DNA of 64,000 nt from the NCBI GenBank assembly GCA_963573385.1, contig CAUYLG010063115.1, positions 20,418 to 84,417 of the forward strand, in the 5' to 3' direction. A program made the translations under genes and the position numbers. Numbering within the stretch: the first letter of the stretch is position 1; every line of letters begins with the position of its first letter. The DNA comes from Cacajao melanocephalus. Its lineage: Eukaryota > Chordata > Mammalia > Primates > Pitheciidae. Shown piece after piece: positions 15,623-28,289 of this stretch. The notes beneath the pieces are model-generated. The model had not been told where the DNA came from, ran no database searches, and was given only the letters and a program-made list of their open reading frames with translations.

Positions 15623-16859
15623 TTGCTTTGTTACACAGAAAGATGACATTAGGCTCTAAAGGCATATGTCTCTAAAATTTTATTTAAAATGTGGGCACTT
15701 TAAAAATTTTGTTTTATTGTTGTTAACTCATTGGTTAACAGCAATATCCTTTGTTGTTATAAGGGGACCAGTATCCTTTATTTCTCCGCAGCCTTATTTA
15801 TTCAGTACATGGGTTTAGGTTTCTGTATTCTGGAAGAAAGCTCTCATACATAATGAAAAGATGGAGATCTTATTTATATGCAAAAATTTTATCACCACTA
15901 CTGTCACTCCCTCTTGCTCTGCAGATCCAAAGCATTCACTGAAATGATACAGCTATGATTTAATATCATTTTTTTCTTTAGGCTTTGTTAAATAATGCTG
16001 AGGTGAGGTTTAAAGAACCCAAGGTAGGTTTCAAAAGAGTAAATTGTCAATTCATTTCCAAGTTGGTGATAAGACTAAGGTGATTATAGAAAATGGCACT
16101 AGAACTGAGTTTGTATTATGCACAGCATCAGCATTAGTATATTAATAGAGATGTGTTGTACATGCAAACATTATACATTCATTCAACCATTTAATCTTTA
16201 TGGGAGGTAGAGAAATGCTGTCAAACCTATTTTTTAGGTAATGAATTGCATTACAGGTGTAGTCCAAATCATTGTCAATGACAGAAATTCAAAAATTTGG
16301 CTTCTGCTGATTTTTTCTTAACAATTTTCTAATTGTTTTTCATTAAGTGAAAAAAAAAAACTCTCAATGTTTCAGAGCAAAGAGAAAAACAAATCGAATG
16401 TCAGTGACTAAAGGACACAATAGAAAAGTTCTTCCTTAGCGTAATAAATGTTTTTGTCAGTAGAATATTGAGCTCACTACTCTCCATTTTCTAATGTATG
16501 TAAAGTGAGTTATATATCAACTATGGTTCTGAGGCATCGCATTTATTGAATTAATTACAGAGTAGAGTATTAACAAAAACGAATTGAAAAAAGCATCAAT
16601 TATTGATGTTTAATATTAGAGATGTTCTCTCAACAGGCATTTTCTTCCTGAGCTAGGCAATGTTGGATGATATTAGAATATATGACCCTTACCTAACTAT
16701 TATCTAATAATCTCCTTCAGCCTTTCTCCCCACCTCTTTCTTGTGAAATAAATCATACATTAAAAATATTGAATCAAACACATATGCAGAGTTTAAGACT
16801 AATAAAAAGAAATACTTGTTTACTAACCACATAAGTTAGGAAACCTTAACAGTCCTTTA
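15623..16859. other. Unclassified AT-rich sequence
   Basis: No gene seen. A weak MIR-like stretch near 16160-16270 was considered and not called. Confidence 0.45.
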
Positions 16860-17100
16860 GAAATAACCTTCTTGTATTCCTCATTCACATTGCGTTCCCT
16901 TTGTTCAGAGTTAATTATTCCCTTAAATATTTATTAATCCTACTTTAGTTTTCTTTATAATTTAACCAATATGTATATCTCTAAATAAAATATTATTTAT
17001 TGTCATTTCTTAAATTTAAGTAAGTAGAATCATAATTTATGAGTGTAGGTATTCCTCAGTGATTTATTTCTTTTTCTGAATATTTTTTCATTTGTTTTAA
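16860..17100 (-). mobile_element. Possible old L1M 3' fragment, antisense
   Basis: The run of blocks near 16910-17000 (cccttaaatatttattaatcctac, aatatgtatatctctaaataaa) and the word order towards 17090 resemble the reverse complement of an L1M 3'UTR. The similarity is partial and remembered, so this is tentative. It borders a clearer L1 3' fragment at 17101. Confidence 0.4.
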
Positions 17101-18162
<1,062 letters not shown>

Positions 18163-19689
18163 ATAGAGCTGATTCTGAATGTCTTGATTTCCCAAAAAGT
18201 CTCACCCCATCTTCTTAGATGTTCTATTGTATGTTTTGTTACAAGAAGAAAAAAAAACTTCAGACAAATTAAATTTAGCAGAGTTTATTTGAGGAATTAA
18301 CTATTCATAAGTCAGGCAATACCAGTTTAGAGTGCTCCACTCAACAATGTGAATAGACAGTATTTACAGAAGTAAGATGCAGAAACAGCTTGATATGTTA
18401 CAGCTTGGCATTTAGCTTATGTGGGTGTGATGTGATGAGGCATTTACCTTACATTGACATGGTCTGATCAGTTGGCAACCTGTGTTTGGCTGAAGCTCAG
18501 CATCTGTAATTGGCTGAGACTCAGCTGTATGTTGGAAGAATGTGCTCTTAGTTTGTTTGCAGTTTATAGACTAAACTAGGTGGCAGCTCACTATATACAA
18601 AGGCAGCTTTAGGCCTAATTTAATTTGATTTAATTTAACAGTCTCCACACATAATCTCTTGTGTGGGTCTGTAGACCTACTGCAGCTTTGAAGGGCAGTG
18701 ATGTCCTTTTTTTTTTTTTCACCCTAGAATTGAGATAGGTGAGACAGACAAATAATTCAGGCAGCCCCAGGACAGTTAGAACACTGCAAATAAGATCTCC
18801 TCTTCTCCCTCTGGTTTATAGAAGGGAATGAAAAACTGAGATGCTGCTTCCTCCAGAACAAGATGATTGCATGTTGCTGAGGTGAGTATGGCAAAAGGAT
18901 GAGTAAAAATGCCAGTGAAATTTTGTTTTAATATTACTTTTCCTTGACTAGGCAATTATACAGTCATTTGGTTACTGCAGAACTTTTTTCTAGAGATTCT
19001 GTAAGGTTAGGGGAAACCAGGTCTTAGAGCTTCCTAGCATGCCATTTTGTTGGCCTCATTCTTTGTGTATTATTTCTTGAGTCTTTCAACCTAGAACGGT
19101 GGAAATTTTCCTCTACCCTATTAGGTTCTATAGTTGGGATCTGTGACTTACCAAAGGCAGACAAACAAGAAAAAAAGCATACAAATTTTATTTAATGTTT
19201 CTAGTTTTAAATATATGGGGCTTCACAGAAGAGAAGTTACAAAAAAAAAAAAACAGCTATTAGACTAGGGGCTTGTAAACTGTACTTTAAAAGTGATGGA
19301 TTATGGATTATGAATAATGACTAGAAAAAGGAAATGGAATGTAGGCTTCTAGGGATGGCAAATTGTGGGAAGGTAAACATATGGAGGAAACTAATAGTAG
19401 ATAAGGGTTATTTAGTAAGATTTGTATATGCAGACTCATCTCAGTATGGTCTCCATCTCCAGTCATAAGTGTTGTTCTCTTTCTGATATGGTGGAGAATT
19501 TCGCACTTTCACAAGATGAATTTATGCCCTGCTTTTAGGCAGATAGAGACAGGACAGAAAGCTTTTCCTGTTTTTGCTCTTTCTTAATTGCTTTCAGCTT
19601 AAAATAATTCTTATGCTAACGTGACATGTTTGGTGTGGTATATTCTGATCCCCTTAATGTGTATAGCGGTGATTCATTAGTTTTCTTTC
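18163..19689. other. Unclassified, probably an old LTR-type repeat
   Basis: No gene seen. The region has the texture of a decayed interspersed repeat: an A-rich head at 18243-18258, gagtttatttgagg, several CAG/CTCAG blocks, a T-run at 18708-18720 and an A-run at 19241-19253. I could not name a family. It lies between two antisense L1M fragments and may be an insertion in one of them. Confidence 0.35.
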
Positions 19690-20289
19690 TAGTATAGTAG
19701 TTGAAACTATAGATCAATGTAGAGAATAGACATTTGACCTAAGAACAAGGTATACCTCTCTACTTATTTAGGTCTTTAAAAAATTCTCTCAAATATTTTG
19801 CAATTTTCAGTATACAAGTGTTTCACTGTTTTGTCAGATTTTTTCTAATATTCCATGTTGTTTGATGATTTTTTAGAAGATAATGTTTTTTTTCAAATTC
19901 TAATTGCTCATTGCTACCATATAGAGCTACAGGGAGAAAGTGCTCAGCCTTTTACCCTTAAAATTGTTGTTGCTGTGCATTTTCTCGTACATGTCTTTTA
20001 ACTGGTTGATCAAGTTATCTTCTAATTTTCTGAGAGTTTTTTTAATCAGGAATAAATGCTAGATTTTTTCAATTGAATTTTCTGCATCTATTCAGCTGAT
20101 CCTATTTTAAGAAATGCATTAACATAATGAATTACACTGATTTAGTTTCTAATGTTTATCTATGCATTCCTGGAATGAGCCCCACCTTGTCATGGTATAT
20201 TATAAATTGTATATATTGTTAAATTGAATTGGGAAAAATCATGTTGACAATTTTTTACATCTATGTTCATAAGGGATATTAATCTGTTA
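19690..20289 (-). mobile_element. L1M ORF2 (reverse transcriptase region) fragment, antisense
   Basis: The last 250 bases match the antisense of the L1 RT region in order: gaattttctgcatctattcag, taacataatgaattacactg, gcattcctggaatgagcccc, and ttcataagggatattaatctg at 20268-20288. Upstream similarity fades. It is strongly diverged and has no open frame. Confidence 0.7.
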
Positions 20290-20758
20290 TTTTATTTTTT
20301 TTAATTTTACTTTAAGTTCTGGGTTATATGTGCAGATCTCGCAGAATTGTTACATACATATTTGTTTTTTTCTTGCAAATTATTTTAAGTTCTTTGTAGA
20401 TTCTGCATATTAGCCCTTTGTCTGATAGGTAGCTTACAAAAATTTTTTCGCATTATGTTGGTTGCCGGTTCACTCTAATGATGGTTTCTTTTGCTGTGCA
20501 GAAGCTCTTAAGTTTAGTTAGATCCCATTTGTCTGTTTTGGCTTTTGTTGCCATTGCTTCTGGTGTTTTAGTCATGAAGCACTTACCTATGCCTATGTCC
20601 TGAATGGTGTTGCCTAGGTTTTCTTCTAGGGTTTTTACGTTGTTAGGTCTTATGTTTAAATCTTTAATCCATCTTGAGTTTATTTTTGTTTAAGGTGTAA
20701 GAAAAGGGTCCATTTTAGCTTTCCGCACATGGCTAGCCAGTTTTCCCAACACCATTTA
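20290..20758 (-). mobile_element. L1 3' end with internal deletion, antisense
   Basis: A T-rich head and ttactttaagttctgggtta mark a primate L1 3' end on the minus strand. After about 75 bases the sequence jumps to the ORF2 carboxyl-terminal region (ttgtagattctgcatattag, then gcagaagctcttaagtttag and catcttgagtttatttttg), so most of the 3'UTR is missing. It stops abruptly at accatttattta (about 20758), where a T-rich patch and a MaLR internal region follow. Confidence 0.87.
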
Positions 20759-20796
20759 TTTATTTATTTTTATTTTTTATTTTTTTAAATTTTACT

Positions 20797-22160
20797 TTAG
20801 GTGCATTGGATAAATGCAGCCATTTCAAATGGGAGACATTGGCCAAAATGAAGGGACTACAGGCCCCATTCACGTCCTAAATGCAGCAGGCAGTCTAATA
20901 TTAAGGCTCCAAAATGATCTCTTTTGACTCCATTTCTCACATCCAGTTCATGCTGATGCAAGAGGTGGGTTCCCATGGTGTTGGGCCGTTCCACTCCTGT
21001 GGCTTTGAAGGTACAACCTCCCTCTTGGCTGCTTTCCTGGGCTGCCATTGAGTGTCTGCAGCTTTTCCAGGCACGTGGTATGAGATGTCAGTGGATCTAC
21101 CATTCTGGGGTCTGGAGGACTATGGCCCTCTTCTCATAGCTCCACTAGGCAGGTGGTACCCCAGTAAAGACTCTGTGTGGGAGCTCTGACCCCATATTTT
21201 TCTTCCACATTGCCCTAACAGAGGTTCTCCATGAGGGCCCCGTCCCTGCAGCAAATTTTTGCCTAGGCATCCAGCCATTTCTATACATTTTCTGAAATCT
21301 AGGTGAAGGTTCCAAACCTTAATTATTGACTTCTGTGCACCTGCAGACTCAACACCACATGGAGGCTGCCAAGACTTAGGGCTTCCAGCCTCTGAAGCAA
21401 CAGCCCCAGCTGTACCCTGGCCCCTTTTAGTCACAGCTGGAGTGACTGGGATGCAGGGCCCCAAGTCCCTAGACTGTATACAGCATGGGCACCCTGGGCC
21501 CAGCCAAGGAAACCGTTTACTCCCAGGGCTCTGGGCCTGTGATGAGAGGGGCTGCCGTGAAGACATCTGACATACCCTGGAAATATTTTCCCATCATCTT
21601 GGGTATTAACATTTGACTCCTAGTCATTTATGCAAATTTCTGCAGCTAGCGTGAATTTCTCCTAAAATGGATTTTTCTTTTCTATCACATTGTCAGGCTG
21701 CAAATGTTTTGAACTTTTATGCTCTGCTTTCCTTATACAACAGAATACCTTTAACAGCACACAAGTTACATCTTAAATATATTGGTGCTTAGAAATTTCT
21801 TCTGCCAGATACCCTAAATTGTATCTCTCAAGTTCAAAGTTCCACAAATCTTCAGGTCTGGGGCAAAATTCCACTAGTCTCTTTGCTAAAACATAACAAG
21901 AGTAACCTTTGCTGTAGTTCCCAACAAGTTTCTTATCTCCATCTGAGATCACCTCAGCCTGGACCTTATTGTCCATAACTATATCAGGCTTTTGGCCAAA
22001 GCCATTCTATAAGTCTAGGAAGTTCCAAACTTTCCCACATTTTCCTGTCTTTTTCTGAGCCTTCCAAACTGTTCTATTTTCTGTCTGTTACCCAGTTTCA
22101 AAATCCCTTCCTCAGTTTTGTGTATCCTTTCAGCAATTCCCTACTCTAGTGATATTTTAC
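20797..22160 (-). mobile_element. MaLR (THE1/MST) internal region, antisense
   Basis: This is most of a MaLR internal region in reverse orientation, ending on the right where it meets LTR sequence. The 3' part of the internal region is cut off at about 20797, next to a T-rich patch (20757-20796). Two minus-strand frames are sense to the element: 21120-21566 (148 codons) and 21773-21976 (67 codons). They share the short motifs KRGQGTA and AKRLV/FCPRP with the other two MaLR copies in this window. MaLR internal regions have no recognisable pol, and function of these frames is not established. Confidence 0.9.
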
Positions 22161-22292
22161 TGTATTAGTCTGTAATTTACTGTATTAGTCCATTTTTATG
22201 CTGCTGATAAAGACATACCCAAGATGGGGCAATTTACAAAAGAAAAAAGTTTAACTGAACGTACAGTTTCATGTGGCTGAGGAAGCCTGAGG
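22161..22292 (-). mobile_element. MaLR LTR fragment (5' LTR of the antisense element)
   Basis: It begins with the reverse-complement LTR end tgtattagtc and reaches only about a third of an LTR before being cut by L1 sequence at 22293. The LTR edge itself carries a short tandem copy: actgtattagtc occurs at 22159 and again at 22179. The truncation and the L1 on its right mean that this element no longer has two LTRs. Confidence 0.88.
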
Positions 22293-22831
22293 AAAATGGC
22301 TTCCAGATCCATCCATGTTACTGCAAAAGACATAATCTCGTTCCTTTTTATGAATTCATGCATAGTATTCCATGGTTTATATATACCACATTTTTTTTTT
22401 GTCTAGTCTATCGTTTGGGTTGATTCCATGTTTTTGCCATTGTGAATAGTACTGCAATGACCATACACGTGCATAAGTCTCTATAATAGGATAATTTATT
22501 CCTTTGCATATATACCCAGTAATGGAATTGCAGGGTCAAATGGTATTTCTGGTTCAACATCTTTGAGGAATCGCCACATTGTCTTCCACAATGTTTGAAC
22601 TAATTTACATTATCACCAACAGTAAAAAAGCATTACTGTTTCTCCGCAACCTTGCCAGTATCTGTTGTTTCTTAACATTTTAATAATCGCCATTCTGACT
22701 GGCATGAGATGGTATCTCGTGGTTTTGGTTTGCATTTCTCTAATGATCAGTGATGTTGAGCTTTTTAAAATATGTTTGTTGGCTGCATGTATGTCTTCTT
22801 TTGAGAAGCATCTGTTAGTGACTTGTCCCAC
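22293..22831 (-). mobile_element. L1 3'UTR-ORF2 end fragment, antisense
   Basis: It starts within the L1 3'UTR (aatggcttccagatccatcc) and runs to the ORF2 end. The minus-strand frame over 22613-22831 is the carboxyl end of ORF2p, with recognisable blocks FSKEDIHAANKH, SLIIREMQTKTT and RYWQGCGE. The Cys-rich carboxyl-terminal motif retains the second cysteine (GCGE) but the first position is Tyr rather than Cys. An Alu interrupts at 22832. Confidence 0.92.
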
Positions 22832-23040
22832 TTTTTTTTTGAGATGTAGTCTCACTCTGTTGCCTAGGCTAGGGTGCAGTGGTGTGTGATCTCAGCTCAC
22901 TGCAACCTCCATTTCCCAGCTTCAAGTGATTCTTCTGCCTCAGCCTCCCGAGTAGCTGGGACTACAGGCACATTTTAGTACACCTGGCTAATTTTTGTAT
23001 TTTAAGTAGAGACAGGGTCTCAAACTCTTGACCTCAGGTG
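22832..23040 (-). mobile_element. Alu, truncated, antisense
   Basis: A nine-T head and gagatgtagtctcactctgt lead into the Alu reverse complement, which stops at ctcttgacctcaggtg. The segment that would hold the first 60 or so Alu bases is missing, and L1 3'UTR sequence follows directly. A small rearrangement (cacattttagtacacctggc) interrupts the middle. Confidence 0.95.
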
Positions 23041-23228
23041 AATAAGTTCTTTAGTAGTGATTTCTGAGATTTAGGTACATTCATCACCCAAGCTGTGTAC
23101 ACTGTAGCCAATGTGTAGTCTTTTATCCCTTGCCCCACTTCCACCCTTTTTCCTGAGTCCCCAAAGTTTATTGTGTCATTTTTATGACTTTGCATCCTTA
23201 TAGTTTATCTCCCACTTACAAATGAGCG

Positions 23229-23335
23229 ATGACTCCAGATTTGTTCTTTTTGCTTAGTCTTGCTTTCACTGTATGGGCTCTTTTGTAGTTCCATTTGAAA
23301 TTTAAGATTTTTTTTTCTACTTCAGTGAAAGTAGA
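23229..23335 (-). repeat. Out-of-place copy of an L1 ORF2 segment
   Basis: Bases 23229-23335 (gatgactccagatttgttct onwards) sit in the middle of an L1 3'UTR, yet closely match 24428-24535 of the same L1, which lies in ORF2 where the sequence belongs. Shared runs include ccagatttgttctttttgct followed by tagtctt. The copy ends next to an AT microsatellite. This is either a separate tiny L1 insertion or a templated duplication. Confidence 0.7.
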
Positions 23336-23336
23336 A

Positions 23337-23380
23337 ATATATATATATATATTTATATATATAATTATATATATATAATT
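23337..23380. repeat. (AT)n simple repeat
   Basis: An imperfect AT dinucleotide run with TTATA and AATTA interruptions, inside the L1 3'UTR next to the out-of-place ORF2 segment. Confidence 0.93.
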
Positions 23381-24729
23381 TTTTAATTCACTTATTGATT
23401 GGTAAGCATTTGGACTGTTTCCATATTTTTGCAATTGCTAATTGTGCTGCTATAAACATGCATGTGCAAGTGTCTTTTTTGTATAATGACTTCTTTTCCT
23501 CTGAGTAGATACCCAGTAGCAAGATTTCTGGATAAAATGGTAGATCTACCTTTAGTTCTCTATGCGATTTCCATACTGTTTTCTATAGTGGTTGTACCAT
23601 TTTACATTCCTACCAGTTTAAAAGTGTCCCCTTTGCACCACATCCACAACAACATCTATTATTTTATGATTTTTAAATTATGACCATTCTTGTAAGAGTA
23701 ACATGATATTGTATTGCAGTTTTGATATCCATTCCCCTGATAGTGATGGTAAGCATGTTTTAATATGTTTGTTGGCCATTTGTATACATTCTTTTGAGAA
23801 TTGTTTATTCATATCCTTAGCCCACTTTTTTGATGAGGTTTTTTTTATTTTTTACTTGCTGATTTGTTTGAGTCCCTTGTGGATTCTGGATATTAGCCTG
23901 TTGTCAGATGCAAAGGTTGTAAAGGTTTTCTCCCACTCTGGATTATCTGTTTACTCTGCTGTTTTTTTTTTTTTTTTTTTACTCTGCAGAAGCTTTTTAG
24001 TTTATTTAATTCCCATCACTTTATCTTTGTTTTCGTTGTGTTTGCTTTGTGGTTCTTGGTCATGAAATCTTTACCTAAGCCAATGTCTAGAAGGGTTTTT
24101 CCAATGTTATCTTCTAGAATTTTTTTGGTTTCAGGTCTTAGATTTAAGTCCTTCATCCATATTGAGTTGATTTTTGTATAACCTGAGAGATGAGGATCCA
24201 GTTTTATTCTGCATGTGGCTTGCTAATTATCCCAGCACTACTTGTTGAATAGGCTGTTCTCTCCCTACTTAATATTTTTGCTTGCTTTTTTGAAGATCAG
24301 TTGGCTGTAAGAATCGGCTTAATTTCTGGGGTCTCTATTCTATTCCTTTGGTCTATATGCCTGTTTTTATACCAGTACCATGCTGTTTTGGTAACTGTAG
24401 CCTCATAGTATAGCTTGAAGTCAGGTAAAGTGATGGTTCCAGATTTGTTCTTTTTGCTTAGTCTTCCTTTTGCTATGCAGGCTCTTTTTCAGTTCCATAT
24501 CAAATTTAAGATTGTTTTTTCTACTTCTGTGAAAAATAATAATGGTGTTTTGATGAGAATTGCATTTAATTTGTATATTGCTTTTGGCAGTATGGTTATT
24601 TTCACAATATTGATTCTGTGCATCCATTAGCATTAGATGAGTTTCCATTTGTTTGTGTTATCTATGATTCTTTTCTGCAGTGTTTTGTAGTTTTCCTTGC
24701 AGAGGTTGTTCATCTCTTTGGTTAGATAT

Positions 24730-25114
24730 TGATATAGTTTGGCTGTGTCCCCACCAAAAATCTCATCTTGAACTGTAATCCCCATAATCCCCATAATTCC
24801 CATGTGTCAAGGGTTGGGCCATGTGGAGATAATAGGATCATGGGGGTAATTTTCCCCATGCTGTTCTCATGATAGTAAGTCTTATGGGATCTGATGGTTT
24901 TATAAGCCACTGGCATTTTCCCTGTTTGCACTCACTCCATGCTGCCTCCCTGTAAGAAGGCGTCTTGCTTCCCCTTCACCTACCTTCCACCATGGTTGTA
25001 TGCTTTCTGCGGCCTCCCAGCATGGTGAAACTGTGATTTAATTAAACCTCATTTCTTTATTATTTACACAGTCTCTGGTATTCCTATATTGCAATGTAAA
25101 AATGGACTAATATA
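24730..25114 (+). mobile_element. 5' LTR of the complete MaLR
   Basis: It opens tgatatagtttggctgtgtc and closes aatggactaatata. Inside are the expected gatctgatggttttataag and the late tttaattaaacctca block that holds the LTR polyadenylation signal. A taatccccataatccccat duplication lies near its start. Confidence 0.93.
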
Positions 25115-26628
25115 GTTAATTGGTACTGAAGTAATGGGGGGCAGTGCTGTTAAGACACCCCAAAATATGGAAGTGACTTTGGAACTGAATAACTGGCAGT
25201 GGTTGGAACAGTTTGGAGGGCTCAGAAGAAGTCAGGAAGATGTGGAAAAGTTTGTAGTGATTTGTTGAATGGTTTTGACCAAAAGGCTGATAGTGATGTG
25301 GACAATGAAGTCCAGGATGAAGTGGTTTCATATGAAGATGAGAAACTTCTTGGGAATTGTATTAAAGGTGACTCTTGCTGTGCTGTAGCAAAGAGACTGG
25401 CAGCATTTTGCCTCCGAGATCTGTGAAACTTTGAAGTTGGGAGAGATAATTTAGGGTGTCTGGTAAGAGAAATTTCTAAATGGCAAAGTGATCAAGAGGA
25501 AGCAGAGCATAAAGGTTTGGAAAAATGTGCAGCCTGAGGATGTGATAGAATAGAAAAACTGGTTTTCTGGGGAGAAATACAAGTCTGCTGCAGAAATTTG
25601 CATAAGTAATGAGAGGCTGAATGTTAATCACAAATATAATGTGTGAAGATCTCCAGGGCATGTCAGAGGCCTTCATGGCAGCCTCTCCCATCACAGGCCT
25701 GAAAGCCAGGAGAGAATGTTGGCTCTGTGGGCTTCCCCAGGGTCCCCCCTTCTCTGTGCAGCCTCAGACATGGTGTCCTGCATTTCAGCTGCTTCAGCTC
25801 TAGCTGTGGATAAAAGGGGCCAAGGTACAGCTTGGACCATGGCTTCAGACGGTGCAAGCTCCAAGCCCTGGAAGCTTACATGTTGTATTTATCCTGTTTG
25901 TGCACACAAGTTAAGAATTAAGGTTTGGAAACGTTGCCTAGATTTCAGAGGATGTATGGAAATGCCTGGATTTCCAGGCAGAAGTTTGCGGCAGGGGCAG
26001 AGCCCTCATGGAGAACCTCTGCTAGGGCAGTGCAGAGGGGATATATGGATTGGGAGCCCCCATACAGAGTCCCCCATACTAGGACATTGCTTAGTGGAGC
26101 TGTAAGAAGAGGGCCACCATCCTCCAGACCTCAAAATGGTAGATACACCGAATAAGCCACAGACACTCAACTCCAGCTCATAAAAGCAACCTGGAATGGG
26201 GTATATCCTGCAAAGCCACAGAGGCAGAGCTGCCCAAGACTGTGGGAGTCCACCTGTTGTATCAACATGACCTGTATGTGAGACATGGAGTCAAAGGAGA
26301 ACATATTGCAACTCAAAGGTTAATGACTTCCCTGCTGGATTTTGGACTTGCATGGAGCCTGTAACCTCTTTGTTTGGCCAATGTCTCCCATTTGGAATGG
26401 GTATATTTACCCAATTCCTATACTTTTATTGTATGTAGGAAGTAACTAATCTGCTTTTGATTTTACAGGCTCATAGAAGGAAGAGACTTGCCTTGTCACA
26501 GATGAGACTTTGGACTTGGACTTATGGATTAATGCTGGAAGGAGTTAAGAATTTGGGGTACCATAGGACAGGCATGATTGTATTTTAAAATGTGAGAACA
26601 TGAGATTTGGGAGGGGCCAGTGGTGAAA

Positions 26629-27014
26629 TGATATGGTTTGGCTATGTCCCCACTCAAAATCTCATCTTGAACTGTAATCCCCATGAGCCTCATAATCCTC
26701 ATGTATCAAGACCAGGACCAGGTGGAGGTAATTAGATCACAGGGGTGGTTTTCTGCATGGTGTTCCCATAATAGTAAGTGAATCTCATGAGATTTGGTAG
26801 TTGTATAAGTGTCTGGCCTTTCCCCTGCTTGCATTCACTCCGTCCCTCTGCCCTGTGGAGAAGGTGCCTTGCTTCCCATTTGCCTTATGCTATGATTCTG
26901 TGTTTCCTGGGGCATCCTCAGGAATGCAGAACTATGAGTCAATTAAATCTGTTTTCTTTATAAATTACCCAGGCTCAGGTATTTCTTCATCCAGCATAAT
27001 AACAGATTAATGCT
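26629..27014 (+). mobile_element. 3' LTR of the complete MaLR
   Basis: It opens tgatatggtttggctatgtc and closes aacagattaatgct, where the last bases have drifted from the usual CA end. It aligns with the 5' LTR end to end with many scattered differences, which points to an old insertion. Confidence 0.93.
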
Positions 27015-27795
27015 GGTATATTCTTAGGTATTTCATTTTTGCAGCTATTGTAAAAGGGGTTGGGTTCTTGATTTAATTCTCTACTTGGTTGCTGTTGGTG
27101 TTTTACAGTGATACTACCTTGTTTAAGTTGATTTTGTATTCTGAAACTTTACTGAATTCATTTATAAGTTCTAGAGACTTTGGATTAGTCTTTAGGGTTT
27201 TTAAGGTATACAACTGTCATCAGCAAACTGCAAAAGTTTTATTTCCTCTTCACTGATTTGAATGTCCTTTTATTTCCTCTTCACTGATTTGAATGTCCAG
27301 CATTCTTTTGAAATGCTGTTGAATTAGATTAGCTAAGGTTTTATCAAGAATTTTTGCATCTATGTTGATCAGAGATATTGATCTGTAGTTTTCTTTATCT
27401 ATGTTGTCAACAGGATTGTTACCAATTCTTCTTTGAATGTCTGAGAACCCTAATTCCTTCTAGCCTGTAGGGTTTCTGCTGAGAAATCTGCTGGTAATCT
27501 GATAGGTTTTTCTTTATAGATTACCTAATGCTTTTGTCTCACAGCTCTAAAGATTCTTTGTTGTTTGTTTGTTTTTATCTTGACTTTGGAGAATGTGTGT
27601 TCAGAAGTTTTTTGGCTGCCTCTCGAAGTCTGTAGAGGCAAGCCACTTTTTCAAAGGGTCTGTGAATTCTTTTGGCTTTACTAGTATGTTCTTGTGGTTA
27701 TTCTTGGAGCAAAAGGTCACAATGTGAGTCTTCACACCTGTTCTATTTATGCAAATAGGAGCTGCAAGTTAGTCCTGCCTCCTGTCTGCCATATC
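27015..27795 (-). mobile_element. Continuation of the interrupted L1, antisense
   Basis: From tattcttaggtatttcattt it resumes L1 ORF2 directly after the MaLR. RT-region sequence runs to about 27440, then jumps to the ORF2 amino-terminal side (gctgagaaatctgctggtaatctgataggt-like). From about 27600 to 27795 the sequence (ggctgcctctcgaagtctgt onwards) is not ORF2; I suspect L1 5'UTR of an older subfamily but cannot prove it. A 31-bp perfect tandem duplication lies at 27237-27298. Confidence 0.8.
27237..27298. repeat. 31-bp perfect tandem duplication in L1
   Basis: The unit beginning ttttatttcctcttcactga occurs at 27237-27267 and again, identically, at 27268-27298. It lies in the ORF2 portion of the L1. 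Perfect identity implies that the duplication is much younger than the L1 itself. Confidence 0.97.
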
Positions 27796-28092
27796 CCCCA
27801 CCACTGTTTTCTTTATTTGTCTTACTTGGTTTAAATTTTCTGTTCTTTCTCTAGCTTCTTAAATGTAATTGTTTTCATTGTTTTAAGATCATTTTTGTTT
27901 TATAATATAGCCATTTAGTCCTATAAATTTTCTTATAAATATTGCTTTAACAGCGTACCAGAGATTCTGATACTTTGTGTTTTAATTTTTAGATAATTCC
28001 AAATAACTAATAAATTACCTTGTATGTCTTATTTGATTTATTGGTCATTTTTCACGTTTTCTTATAATTTCAAATTTTGCTATAGATTTAGG
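27796..28092 (-). mobile_element. L1M ORF2 fragment, antisense
   Basis: The words gccatttagtcctataaatt, ttgctttaacagcgtaccag and agagattctgatactttgtg belong to the antisense of the L1 RT/EN linker region. Their position, after what looks like an L1 5' part, shows that this is a separate and older L1 piece. Confidence 0.72.
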
Positions 28093-28252
28093 AGATATAT
28101 GCACATGTTCGTTACATGGATATATTGTGTGATGTCAGCATTTGAAATACAAATGATCTTGTTATCTGGATAGTTTTCCACCCTTATTATCTTCCTCCAT
28201 CCCTCCTTTATTAGTCCTCAGTGTCTATTGTTGCCATCTAGAGGAGGCAGAA
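28093..28252 (-). mobile_element. Short L1 3' end, antisense
   Basis: Bases atgcacatgttcgttacatg, then gatatattgtgtgatgtcag and ccctcctttattagtcctca follow the antisense order of a primate L1 3'UTR tail. Only about 160 bp are present, which is typical of a strongly 5'-truncated insertion. Confidence 0.8.
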
Positions 28253-28287
28253 CAAGATAGTGAAAGAGTAAGCTCCACTGATTGTCC

Positions 28288-28289
28288 AC

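Larger units (their letters stand above)
23041..24729 (-). mobile_element. L1 (L1PB/L1MA-like) 3' portion, antisense
   Basis: 3'UTR sequence (aataagttctttagtagtga, then tgtgtagtcttttatccct) is followed, after an odd insertion at 23229-23383, by the rest of the 3'UTR and a long ORF2 antisense stretch. It includes an 84-base-scale run of recognisable ORF2 end, a T20 run at 23962-23981, and an ORF2 remnant frame at 24421-24648. The L1 is interrupted at 24729 by a complete MaLR and resumes at 27015 in the correct register. Confidence 0.92.
24730..27014 (+). mobile_element. Complete MaLR provirus-like element (MST/THE1 type)
   Basis: Two LTRs of about 385 and 386 bp (24730-25114 and 26629-27014) bracket a 1.5-kb internal region. 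The insertion lies in an L1 and made a 5-bp duplication, gatat (24725-24729) and ggtat (27015-27019), with one mismatch; the L1 continues across it. ERVL-group elements normally make 5-bp duplications. After the 5' LTR the sequence ttggtactgaag takes the primer-binding position. The internal region has sense frames at 25199-25426 and 25716-26105 and no pol or env that I can see. MaLRs are non-autonomous, so this copy would have depended on ERVL enzymes. It is inactive. Confidence 0.93.

Noticed and set aside
16160..16270. Possible antisense MIR
   Set aside because: Only a few words fit (attcaaccatttaatctt, ttttttaggtaatgaattgc); the central core is not recognisable.
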